DNA from: CAYMLL01 sp964390645
GTDB taxonomy: Bacteria > Planctomycetota > UBA8108
Assembly (NCBI GenBank): GCA_964390645.1
Contig: CAYMLL010000324.1
Coordinates: 1-8,221, forward strand
Direction: 5' to 3'
Length of the DNA stretch: 8,221 nucleotides
Under the pieces are notes generated by a model that was given only the letters and a program-made list of their open reading frames with translations, ran no database searches and was not told where the DNA came from. The position numbers were made by a program, and so were the translations under genes. This document shows positions 1 through 7,017 of the stretch, one piece after another (within the stretch, counting starts at the first letter, position 1; every line of letters begins with the position of its first letter).

Positions 1-2507
1 ACGCTCGCCGTCGCTGGGGAACGGACATCCTCGGCGCCGGACAGCGCGCGTCCGGCGCCGCGCTGGGCGCAGCCTTCCGGATCGCGAAGGAGCGCCCCGC
101 CGACCGCATCTACCACTTCCACGACGCGGCGAGCGACGGCGTCGTCTCGGCGATCGCTCTGTCCGGGGTCGTCGATCTCACGACAAACGCGACGCTCCTC
201 CTCACCGAGCACACGACGACGGTCTCCGCACGCGTGCGCTACCGAGCGAGCGGTCTCGGCACGCTGCGTCAGGAGGTCGTCCTTCCCACCGGCTGGGAGT
301 TTCGCGGAGCCGAGGGCGACACGGTGCACGACTGGGAGACCCGCGAGGACGTGAACGGCACCCGTCTCGTCGTCCACCTGACGACGCGCGCGGCAACCGG
401 CACGGAGGTGCGCTGGGCGGCCCAGCGTCGCCACGAGTCGCTGTCGAGCCCGGTAGCGGTTCCCGTCCTGACGACGACCACCGATCCCGCAGCGCGTTCC
501 GAGTCGCTGACGTGGGCGATCGCCACGTCGGACGGGCTGGACGTGCGCATGGCCGACGGGTCGACGGGTGTCGAGACGACCCCCCGCGACGACCTTCGCG
601 AGTGGGTACGCGTGCCGCCCGGATCACGCTACGTCTTCGACCTGCGCACCACCGGGTCTCGACCGGACTACTCGCTGTCGCTCGATGTCAACACGCCACA
701 GAGCAAGGTTTCGGCGCTCGCCGTTCTCTTCGCGCGTGCGGCCGAGGACTTGGTCCGAGTAAACAGCCCGATCGACTTCCGCGTCGCGGGCGGCGTCTCG
801 GACCGCTTCCGCTTCCGACTGCCGCCCGGCGCGAACGACGTGCGACTGCAGACGCGTAATCAGAAGAGCTTGACGGCTCCGGAGCCCGACGTGCACGAGG
901 TCGAGATGATCTCGGGCGTCACAGGGGAGCACTCGGTGCTGCTCTCGTATCGACTTCCACGTGAGCAGGACGCCGGGGTCACCCTGAGGCCCTTCGAGAT
1001 CTTTGCCGGCAACACCCGGATCGACGACATCGAGCACTGGGTCGGCGTCGTCGAGACCGAGGAAGCCTTGACGAGACCACTCCCGGACGGGCTCGAGGAG
1101 GTCGAGGTCAGCTCGCTCCCCTACCTGCCGGACGGCGTCGCGACCGACAGCCTCCGCCACACGTTTCGCGCCACGAAACCCGGGTGGACGCTCGAGCTCG
1201 AGTCGGAGGAGCTGGAGATGGTCGCCGGAGCCGCGGCACAGATCGACCTCGTCGACATCGTCACGATCGTCGGCGTCGACGGCACGGTTCGAACCGAGAC
1301 GAGCTACATCGTGCGCAATCGTGAGCTGCAGTTCCTGCGTGTCCGGCTGCCTCCGGAAGCGAAGCTCTGGCGGGCGACCCTGGACGACGCCACCGTGGTC
1401 GTCAGCAAGGCCGGGGACATCCTCCAGATTCCGCTGCGGCACCTGGGCGATGCGGACCTCGATCTGGTCGTCAACCTGAGCTACGAGCAGCCGAAGGTCG
1501 ACATGCCCTCGCTCTGGACGTCTCTCGTGCTCGCGGCGCCGGAGCTCGTCGATCTGGACAGAAACGACAGCAACGCCAGCATCTCGGTGACTCGCACGCT
1601 GTGGCGCGTCGAGCTTCCCGACGGCTACAGCGCGAGCCTCTCGGGGGGCAACATGCACGAGGTCGTGTCGAGCGTCGAGTACGCGAGCAAGGTCGAGTCG
1701 AACATCGAGGCGGTCAAGAGACTGACGGGCCTCCTCGAGGCGGATGCCGCGACACCTCGAGCCGGCGGCAGGCGCAAGCGCATGAATCGACGGCAAAGAA
1801 ACGTGCTGCAGAGCAACCTCAAGGAGCTGCAGATGCAGCTCGACGACAACGTCCAGCAGCTCGGCGCCAAGGTCCTGGACCTCCGGGGACCGGGAGACGA
1901 CCCGATCCAGAGCGCCCGGGAGCCACGGATCGAGGGCGTCCAGGTCCGGGAGCAGCAGGAGGAGAGTCTCGAGAGGCTCGCCGAGGCAAGGGACTACCAG
2001 CAGATACTCCAGAAGGCCATCCGCGCCAACGACAGACAGGCCGCGGACACCCGCAGCGCCAGCGAGCAGGCCTTCGAGGACCAGTACAACTTCCTCGGCA
2101 ACGACTGGGTGGACAATCGCGTCCGCCAGGCGCGCGAGGATCCACCACGATCCGCAGACAAGGTCGATCTCGATCGTCTCGTCGACGGCGCTCCCCCGCC
2201 GGGACTCTCGGTGTCCGGGAAGGGGCGACCGCGAGAGACGAGAATCGACAGCGCCGAGGCTCGCACCGTGCAGAGCGGCGGGCTGGAGCCGATCGACGGC
2301 CCGACGGCGCGCACGATCAGCCCCGCGCTCGAGACCCCGTCCACACCTCGCGGCAGTGGCGGCCTGAGCTTCCGCGCCAACGGCGGCAAGGTCGACCTCG
2401 AGCTGCGAATCCGCAAGGAAGGAGTCGCGCCTCATGTCGGCAGCCTCCTGGCGATTGTGGCGATTCTCGCTATGATCGGTCTGCGCGCGTGGAGAACGCG
2501 GCGCTGA
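1..2507 (+). CDS. Large membrane-anchored beta-rich coiled-coil protein, 5' end outside window
   Basis: I do not recognise a named function. The frame is open from the first full codon at base 3 to TGA at 2505-2507, giving 834 visible residues, so the gene begins upstream. A GTG at 234 is residue 78 of this frame and is not a convincing start, because similar sequence continues upstream of it. Residues 50-590 are rich in alternating hydrophobic/charged strands, suggesting repeated beta-sandwich domains. The stretch near 1285-1385 (TETSYIVRNRELQFLRVRLP, then KLW) resembles a segment I know from large exported hypothetical proteins of Planctomycetota and Myxococcota. Residues about 593-630 and 643-680 are Gln/Glu/Leu-rich, probably coiled coils. 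A charged, Pro/Gly-rich linker (about 710-810) precedes one hydrophobic segment (about 812-828; bases 2436-2485) and a basic RTRR tail. That pattern suggests a C-terminal anchor with the bulk outside the cytoplasm. It is probably cotranscribed with the dehydrogenase 25 bases downstream. The coding call is firm; the role is unknown. Confidence 0.88.
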   Translation, partial: ARRRWGTDILGAGQRASGAALGAAFRIAKERPADRIYHFHDAASDGVVSAIALSGVVDLTTNATLLLTEHTTTVSARVRYRASGLGTLRQEVVLPTGWEFRGAEGDTVHDWETREDVNGTRLVVHLTTRAATGTEVRWAAQRRHESLSSPVAVPVLTTTTDPAARSESLTWAIATSDGLDVRMADGSTGVETTPRDDLREWVRVPPGSRYVFDLRTTGSRPDYSLSLDVNTPQSKVSALAVLFARAAEDLVRVNSPIDFRVAGGVSDRFRFRLPPGANDVRLQTRNQKSLTAPEPDVHEVEMISGVTGEHSVLLSYRLPREQDAGVTLRPFEIFAGNTRIDDIEHWVGVVETEEALTRPLPDGLEEVEVSSLPYLPDGVATDSLRHTFRATKPGWTLELESEELEMVAGAAAQIDLVDIVTIVGVDGTVRTETSYIVRNRELQFLRVRLPPEAKLWRATLDDATVVVSKAGDILQIPLRHLGDADLDLVVNLSYEQPKVDMPSLWTSLVLAAPELVDLDRNDSNASISVTRTLWRVELPDGYSASLSGGNMHEVVSSVEYASKVESNIEAVKRLTGLLEADAATPRAGGRRKRMNRRQRNVLQSNLKELQMQLDDNVQQLGAKVLDLRGPGDDPIQSAREPRIEGVQVREQQEESLERLAEARDYQQILQKAIRANDRQAADTRSASEQAFEDQYNFLGNDWVDNRVRQAREDPPRSADKVDLDRLVDGAPPPGLSVSGKGRPRETRIDSAEARTVQSGGLEPIDGPTARTISPALETPSTPRGSGGLSFRANGGKVDLELRIRKEGVAPHVGSLLAIVAILAMIGLRAWRTRR

Positions 2508-2523
2508 TCTCCCCGACAGCATC

Positions 2524-2527
2524 GAGG
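2524..2527 (+). promoter_or_regulatory. Ribosome binding site of the SDR gene
   Basis: GAGG lies five bases before the ATG at 2533, in the 25-base gap after the upstream stop codon. It supports this ATG as the start of the dehydrogenase. Confidence 0.6.
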
Positions 2528-2532
2528 ATTCG

Positions 2533-3339
2533 ATGGACCTGCGAATCTCTGGCGACGTCGCCGTCATCGTCGGCGGCGCGAACGGAATCGGCCGGGCCAC
2601 GGCGACGGCCTTCGCGAAGGAGGGAGCGAGCGTCGTGGTCCTCGACATCAGCGAGGACACCGACGAGAGAGCGAAAGAGCTCGTCGACAAGGAGGGCCCG
2701 ACCACACTCGGGGTCCAGTGCGACATCACCGATCTCGGCGCCGTCGACTCCGCCCGCGATCAGGTGCTCGAGAAGCTCGGACGGGTCGATCACATCGTCC
2801 ACGCCGCGGCGATCGGCTCGGGAAAGTTCGGCTTTCCGTTCCTCAACCTCGAGCCCGCCGACTGGCACCGCGTACTCGAGGTGAACGTCCAGGGCGCGGT
2901 CCACATCGCCCACGCGTTCTCCCCCACCCTGATCGAGAGGCAGCGAGGCACCTTCGCCATGATCTCGTCGGTCGCGGCGCTCTTCGGCTCACCGACGGAT
3001 CCGCCGTACAGCGCGTCGAAGGCGGCGCTGCTGAACTTCGCCCAGTGCATGGCGCGCGACCTTGCACCACACGGCGTGCGAGTGAACACCATCTGTCCCG
3101 GAATGATCCGTACCACACTCAACCGCGCGGTATGGCAGTCATGGCATGACACACAGCCGCCGGACCAGCGTCTCTCCTACGAGGAGTGGGGAGGCGCGAA
3201 GGTCCGCGACCTGGTGCCGCTGGGCCGCTGGCAGGACCCCGAGGACGTCGCCGCCATGGCGGTCTTCCTGGCCTCCGAGCGCGCTCGCAACGTCACCGGA
3301 CAGACGGTCAACGTCGACGGTGGCTACGTGATCGGCTGA
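2533..3339 (+). CDS. Short-chain dehydrogenase/reductase (SDR), NAD(H)-type
   Basis: This 268-residue protein has the usual length and layout of a classical cytoplasmic SDR oxidoreductase, which interconverts an alcohol and a ketone with a nicotinamide cofactor. The Rossmann glycine motif is VGGANGIG (residues 13-20). Asp38 at the end of the second strand favours NAD(H) over NADP(H). The catalytic tetrad is complete: Asn118, Ser146, Tyr159 and Lys163 (YSASK). The PG motif after the sixth strand is at 189-190, and the protein ends with the common NVDGGY segment. One oddity is that the NNAG motif is replaced by HAAA (90-93), a structural rather than catalytic position. The substrate cannot be read from sequence; naming a specific FabG or sugar dehydrogenase would be guesswork. 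The ATG at 2533 has a GAGG ribosome site. The gene follows the membrane-anchored protein by 25 bases and probably shares its transcript. It ends facing the minus-strand operon. Confidence 0.95.
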   Translation: MDLRISGDVAVIVGGANGIGRATATAFAKEGASVVVLDISEDTDERAKELVDKEGPTTLGVQCDITDLGAVDSARDQVLEKLGRVDHIVHAAAIGSGKFGFPFLNLEPADWHRVLEVNVQGAVHIAHAFSPTLIERQRGTFAMISSVAALFGSPTDPPYSASKAALLNFAQCMARDLAPHGVRVNTICPGMIRTTLNRAVWQSWHDTQPPDQRLSYEEWGGAKVRDLVPLGRWQDPEDVAAMAVFLASERARNVTGQTVNVDGGYVIG

Positions 3340-3353
3340 GGGGGACGCCCCTC
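3338..3353. terminator. GC-rich hairpin at convergent gene ends
   Basis: A perfect 6-bp stem, GAGGGG/CCCCTC, encloses a GACG loop and begins inside the SDR stop codon. The 78-base gap 3340-3417 lies between two convergent genes, where a terminator is expected. There is no T-tract on either side, so it is not a textbook intrinsic terminator. Function is inferred only from position. Confidence 0.3.
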
Positions 3354-3359
3354 GCCAGG

Positions 3360-3380
3360 GATGTCCCGGCTCCCGACATC
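3360..3380. repeat. Inverted repeat in the convergent gap
   Basis: GATGTC (3360-3365) and GACATC (3375-3380) form a 6-bp stem around a 9-base loop. It sits just after the GC-rich hairpin in the gap between the converging SDR and DUF1552 genes. It could help end transcription or stabilise a 3' end. No T-tract follows, and a stem this short could occur by chance. Confidence 0.25.
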
Positions 3381-3417
3381 GAGAGGGACCTCCCGGTTAC
3401 CCGCGAGGCCATGCCGG

Positions 3418-4785
3418 TCAGACCTCCGCCAGCGGCTCCGTGGCATCGCCGAAGCGGTCGAGCTCGACGCCCATCTTGTCCATCATGCTGAGGTAGAGAC
3501 GACACATCTGACGGTTCGACTTGCCGAGGTAGTCGAGGTTCTGTCCGCCCCGGATCTTGCCACCGCCCCCGCCGACCAGGACCACGGGCAGCTGCGAGGC
3601 GTCGTGAGACCCCGTCAGCATGCTCGAGCAGAGCATCAGCATCGAGTTGTCGAGCGCGGTGCGCTCACCTTCCTGGATCGCGTCGAGGCGGCGCGCCATG
3701 TACGCCACCTGCTCGAGAAAGAACCGATTCACCTTCAGCCAGTCGTCGGTGTCGTCATGTGACAGCAGGTGGTGAATCATGTAGTCGACGCCGAGGTGCG
3801 GAAAGCGCAGCGTCCCGTGGTCGTTGTTGAGCTTGAGCGTACAGACGCGCGTCGTATCGGTCTGGAACGCGAGCACGAGGATGTCGCTCATCAACCGCAT
3901 GTGCTCGACGATGTCCTGGGGATAGCCGTCCCTGGGCCGCGGCATGTCGGGCTTTGTCAGCGTCGGCCGCCACCCCTGCAGCTCACCGCGGGTTCCGGCA
4001 CGATCGATGCGCTGCTCGACCTCGCGTACGGAGCTCAGGTACTCGTCGAGCTTGTGCTGATCGAGTCGGCTGATCTTCCGACGCACGGCCCTCGCATCGC
4101 CGAGGATCGCATCGAGCACGCTCCGATCCCCACGCTCGACCTTGTCCTTGAACAGACGATCGAACGCGAGAGCCGGATAGACCTCGAGCGGAGTCGGCGT
4201 CGTCGGACTGCTCCACGAGATGTGAGAGCTGTAGAGCATCGAGTAATTCTTGTGGACGGACGGGTTCGACTTCTCGCAGCCGAGGACGAGACTGCGCAAC
4301 CTCGTCCGGTGACCGACGCGCTGCGCGACGACCTGATCGACGCTGGTGCCGGAGCGAATCGACCCTCCCGAGGCCAGCGGCGCTCCGGAGAGGAGGTTGC
4401 CGGTCTGGGAGCTGTGAATGTTGCCCTTCAGCGCCTCCGCGTTGTAGAGCCCCCGGACGAAGACCATGCGGTCGCGGAAATCGGCGAGCGGCTGGAGCAC
4501 CTTGCCGAGCTCCATGGACTCGCCCGTGCCCTTCGCCCACCACTCGCGCCGGTGAAAGCCACAGCCGGCGAAGAGGATCGCCATGCGCGTGGGGGCCTGG
4601 CTCGACTTCTCGCCGCCGCTTGGCTCACTCCCCCGGACGGGAATGGACTCCATCCACGGGAGCGCCATCGTCACGCCCAGACCGCGCAGCGCGGCCCGTC
4701 GCGAGAGCTGCTTGTCGAAAGCACGCTCCGCGGTCGCTCTGCGGGAAGAACCTCGCTCGGTCATGGTCGTCTCTCCGTCGCGCAT
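3418..4785 (-). CDS. Tat-exported DUF1552 family protein
   Basis: This 455-residue protein has the normal length of the DUF1552 family, common in Planctomycetota and encoded beside DUF1592-type cytochrome proteins. The N-terminus carries a twin-arginine signal, SRRAALRGLG (Arg29-Arg30), followed by the hydrophobic stretch VTMALPWME, so export by the Tat route is expected. The body has segments I recognise from the family: ILFAGCGFH near residue 70, SGTSVDQVVA near 145, HISWSSPTTPTP near 190, and RKISRLDQHKLDEYLSSVRE near 245. The biochemical function of DUF1552 is not established. The first ATG (4785) lies one base after the upstream stop, with a GGGAG only four bases away. A second ATG (4764) has GGAG at 4773-4776 with an 8-base spacer, so the start may be 4764 (448 residues); the Tat motif is kept either way. 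It is the last gene of the minus-strand operon, ends with TGA, and shows no lesion, unlike the gene upstream. Confidence 0.93.
   Translation of the reverse strand: MRDGETTMTERGSSRRATAERAFDKQLSRRAALRGLGVTMALPWMESIPVRGSEPSGGEKSSQAPTRMAILFAGCGFHRREWWAKGTGESMELGKVLQPLADFRDRMVFVRGLYNAEALKGNIHSSQTGNLLSGAPLASGGSIRSGTSVDQVVAQRVGHRTRLRSLVLGCEKSNPSVHKNYSMLYSSHISWSSPTTPTPLEVYPALAFDRLFKDKVERGDRSVLDAILGDARAVRRKISRLDQHKLDEYLSSVREVEQRIDRAGTRGELQGWRPTLTKPDMPRPRDGYPQDIVEHMRLMSDILVLAFQTDTTRVCTLKLNNDHGTLRFPHLGVDYMIHHLLSHDDTDDWLKVNRFFLEQVAYMARRLDAIQEGERTALDNSMLMLCSSMLTGSHDASQLPVVLVGGGGGKIRGGQNLDYLGKSNRQMCRLYLSMMDKMGVELDRFGDATEPLAEV
4773..4776 (-). promoter_or_regulatory. Ribosome binding site for the alternative DUF1552 start
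   Basis: On the minus strand GGAG lies eight bases before the ATG at 4764. The earlier ATG at 4785 has only a GGGAG (4790-4794) at four bases, an unusually short spacing. This makes 4764 the better-supported start by ribosome site, although 4785 fits tight coupling to the upstream stop. Confidence 0.45.
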
Positions 4786-4907
4786 CTCACTCCCGGCTCC
4801 TCACCACTCCACGGACCCGGCGGAACCGAGGGCTGGTGACGATCGTCTGCACCGCCGCGCTGAAGCGATACTCGCTCGCTTCCAGCCGTCGCTGCATCTC
4901 CGCGATC

Positions 4908-4924
4908 AGCGGCATAGCGGCATA
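4908..4924. repeat. 8-bp tandem duplication causing a frameshift in DUF1585
   Basis: The unit GCGGCATA occurs twice in a row at 4909-4916 and 4917-4924, and the period extends one base left to 4908. On the coding (minus) strand this is TATGCCGC twice. Removing one copy joins the two frames exactly and gives QLSYMPLIAEMQRRLEAS, the normal DUF1585 pattern. With both copies the frame runs into TGA a few codons later. This is direct evidence of an insertion lesion. Confidence 0.85.
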
Positions 4925-5339
4925 TACGACAGTTGTACCCCACGATCCGGAACGTATCCCAGCAGCTTCCGGCAGAACTGCCGCAAAAAGTCGTCGTGAC
5001 GGGCCCCGGAGAGATGGGCCCGCAGCCCGTCGATGCCCTCGATCGTCTCGCCGTCTGGCAGCGTCGTCCTCGTATCCACGACCCCCGGGCGCAACCGACC
5101 GATCGCGTCGAACTGCTCGAGCACGAAGCCGCAGGGATCGATCTCGGCATGACACTTCGCGCACTCCGGCACCGAGCTGTGCTTCTCGATGAGCTGACGC
5201 GCGGTCAGCCCGCTGGGAACCGCGTCCGGACGCCGGGGCACGTTCGGCGGCGGCTTCGGCAGACGCTCGCCGAGCAGGGTCTCGAAGATCCAGTCGCCCC
5301 GCAAGATCGGGCCGGTACGCGACGCGCCGGACCGCTGCG

Positions 5340-5400
5340 CGAGCACCGTCGCCAGCGCGAGGAGACCGCCGCGGCCCCTGGCGCGAACTCCGTCGACACG
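5340..5400 (-). other. Frame change and domain-loss junction before DUF1588
   Basis: The middle region is read in one frame down to about 5375 (AFGAGESGGAVSTEFAPGA). DUF1588 begins in another frame (RGGLLALATVLAQRSGASRT). Restoring one missing base near 5375 would join them as FAPGARGGLL. The DUF1592 domain that family order places just before DUF1588 is not found in any minus frame here, so a larger deletion probably ended near this point. The exact breakpoint cannot be fixed by eye. Confidence 0.55.
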
Positions 5401-5654
5401 GCGCCACCCGACTCCCCGGCGCCGAACGCCTGCACGCGCTCGGCGATCGCGTGCTTCTTCCCCGCGTCCTCCTCCTCCTGCCATGCGGCGATCAGCGACC
5501 CGGCGGGAACGGCGACGAGCGAGCCCACCGCGGCGTCGACCGTCTTCATCTCGCCCTTGTAGAAGTGCCACACCGTCTCGTTGCCGTGACCGTCCGCGTG
5601 GGGGTTGGCGGCGACGATGTCGCCGGATACGTCCTTCGCGAGGTCCCACACACG

Positions 5655-5657
5655 CTA
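5655..5657 (-). other. In-frame TAG in the middle region of the broken gene
   Basis: The codon after TISETGGA is TAG, and the same frame continues directly with RVWDLAKDVSGDI, which belongs to the same conserved region. The reading is continuous on both sides, so this is a nonsense codon inside a gene rather than a gene boundary. A GTG at 5651 just after it lacks a clear ribosome site. Confidence 0.75.
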
Positions 5658-6274
5658 CGCGCCGCCCGTCTCACTGATCGTCAGCTGGATCTCCGTCAGG
5701 TCGCAGGCGTGGTTCCCCTGTCGCGGGCCGAGCAGGAAGGAGACGAGGTCTCCGCGGCGGACCGATACCGTCCCCGGCAGCATCGTCGCCGAGCCCCCGC
5801 GCCCGAACTCCCCCTGCCGGAGCTTGCCGGCCCTCTTGCCGCAGCGGTGCCGCACGAACCACTCGACCCCGTTACCGCACTCCGGGTGAGCATCGGCGAT
5901 CCGTGCCTCGATCCGCACGACGCCGGAGATCGGGCTCGGCCATCCCGCTGCGGAGAACAGTGTCGAGGATGGATGCGCAAACACCGGGCGCGGCCGCGCG
6001 ATGCCGGGAATACGCACCTCCCGATCGGAGGAGTTGGCGGCGAAGGAAGGCGTCGCGCTGCTGCCCCAGCCGTTGACGAAGTCGTGGTTGACCGACCGGA
6101 GCATCTTCTCGGTGTAGTGCCCCCTCACCTCGATCGCCCCCGGCTCGCCGATCTCGAGGTAGTCGAGCCAGGTCTTCAGGAGCGCGGCGCTCAGGCCGTG
6201 CTTCGAGGCCAGCCCGGCGACGTCCGACGTCGGCCCCGCCTCGGCGCAGGCATCCAGGTAGCTCGCGGTCCTGC

Positions 6275-6345
6275 TCAACACCTCACGCCGCCGCTGCGCC
6301 AGCCTCCGCCGGAGTGCACCGCGTGGAACTCGCGCAGACGAGCCA
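6275..6345 (-). other. Frame change after the RRDWTDEQ block
   Basis: The first frame carries the conserved RRDWTDEQLARLREFH and then meets TGA at 6275-6277. The next recognisable segment, LSRTASYLDACAEAG, is in another frame, shifted by one base backwards or two forwards. No tandem duplication is visible here, so the lesion may be a small deletion within GC-rich sequence or the scar of a larger deletion. Confidence 0.6.
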
Positions 6346-6430
6346 GCTGCTCGTCCGTCCAGTCGCGACGCGTTGCCGTCGACGAGAAACGGATGCCGTC
6401 CGGAAGCAGCACCGCATGACTCGCGACCTC

Positions 6431-6433
6431 CTA
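6431..6433 (-). other. In-frame TAG between DUF1587 and the next conserved block
   Basis: The frame reads SLISKYLQAA, then TAG, then EVASHAVLLPDGIRF without any frame change. Family members, as I recall them, often have a Lys at or near this position, so an AAG to TAG change is a plausible origin. That substitution is inference. Confidence 0.75.
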
Positions 6434-6940
6434 TGCGGCCTGCAGGTACTTCGAGATCAGCGACGGTGACATGACGAGAGCGCTGCCGGTGTTCGTGAAG
6501 CCCTCGCCGGCAGCGCCGTCGACGGGAAACTCCCGGATCGGATCGAGCGTGTCGACACCGGTGAGGTCGCGCACGGTGTGGGTGTACCCGGCGTTGCTCG
6601 GACGACGCAGCACGACCGGCACCGGATCGCCGACGCTCGCCTCCGCCTCCACGGTCAGGTACCGACACACCCACAAAGACAACCGCGCGCGCTGCTCGTC
6701 CTCCAGCTTCCGCGCCTTCTTCGGCGGCATCTGGCGGCTGTCGAGCATGTGGTCGACCTTCTGCCAGATCTCCGGCTGCTCGCGAATCTCCTCGAGCGTC
6801 GCGAAAGCGGTCAGATCGATGTCCGCCTCGGTGCGGTCTTCCGAGTGACACTTGTGGCAGTAGCGCTCGAGCAAGGGGCGGATCTCGGAAGCGTAAGCCT
6901 TCGCGAGAGCCTTCATCTCGGCGACGTCGACCGCGTCGGC

Positions 6941-6943
6941 CTA
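6941..6943 (-). other. In-frame TAG at codon 27, end of the signal peptide
   Basis: From ATG 7021 the frame encodes a basic N-terminus and a hydrophobic core (ALVAVSVSIV), then TAG, then ADAVDVAEMKALAKAY leading into the cytochrome domain. The ATG at 6916 would bypass the stop but has no clear ribosome site and no signal peptide, so a heme protein made from it would lack its export signal. Confidence 0.7.
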
Positions 6944-7017
6944 CACGATCGACACCGACACCGCGACGAGAGCCCAGCGAGCCGCGAAAGCCCGTACGGG
7001 GACCCGATCGCCTCGCG

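Noticed and set aside
234..2507. GTG at 234 as the true start of the first gene
   Set aside because: The same frame is open to the window edge and reads plausible beta-rich protein upstream. I saw no convincing ribosome site before 234, so the GTG is an internal Val.
624..2729. A 701-residue open frame on the minus strand, antisense to the large plus-strand gene
   Set aside because: It spans the end of one real gene and the start of the SDR gene, has no recognisable motif, and its composition mirrors the opposite strand. Long antisense frames are common in high-G+C genes.
3769..4839. A 356-residue open frame on the plus strand opposite the DUF1552 gene
   Set aside because: The minus strand carries a complete, recognisable DUF1552 protein with Tat signal. 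The plus frame shows no family motif and is a GC-driven shadow.
5205..5651. A separate small gene starting at GTG 5651
   Set aside because: It continues the conserved middle region interrupted by the TAG at 5655-5657, and its end is out-of-frame translation over DUF1588.
4908..6345. Programmed -1 ribosomal frameshifting at the three frame changes
   Set aside because: No slippery XXXYYYZ heptamer is present at the 6275-6345 or 5340-5400 transitions, and the 4908-4924 change is explained by a tandem duplication.
6431..6916. A free-standing 161-residue cytochrome protein starting at ATG 6916
   Set aside because: The start lacks a ribosome site and signal peptide. The coupled ATG at 7021 is in the same frame, and conserved family sequence continues beyond both TAG codons.
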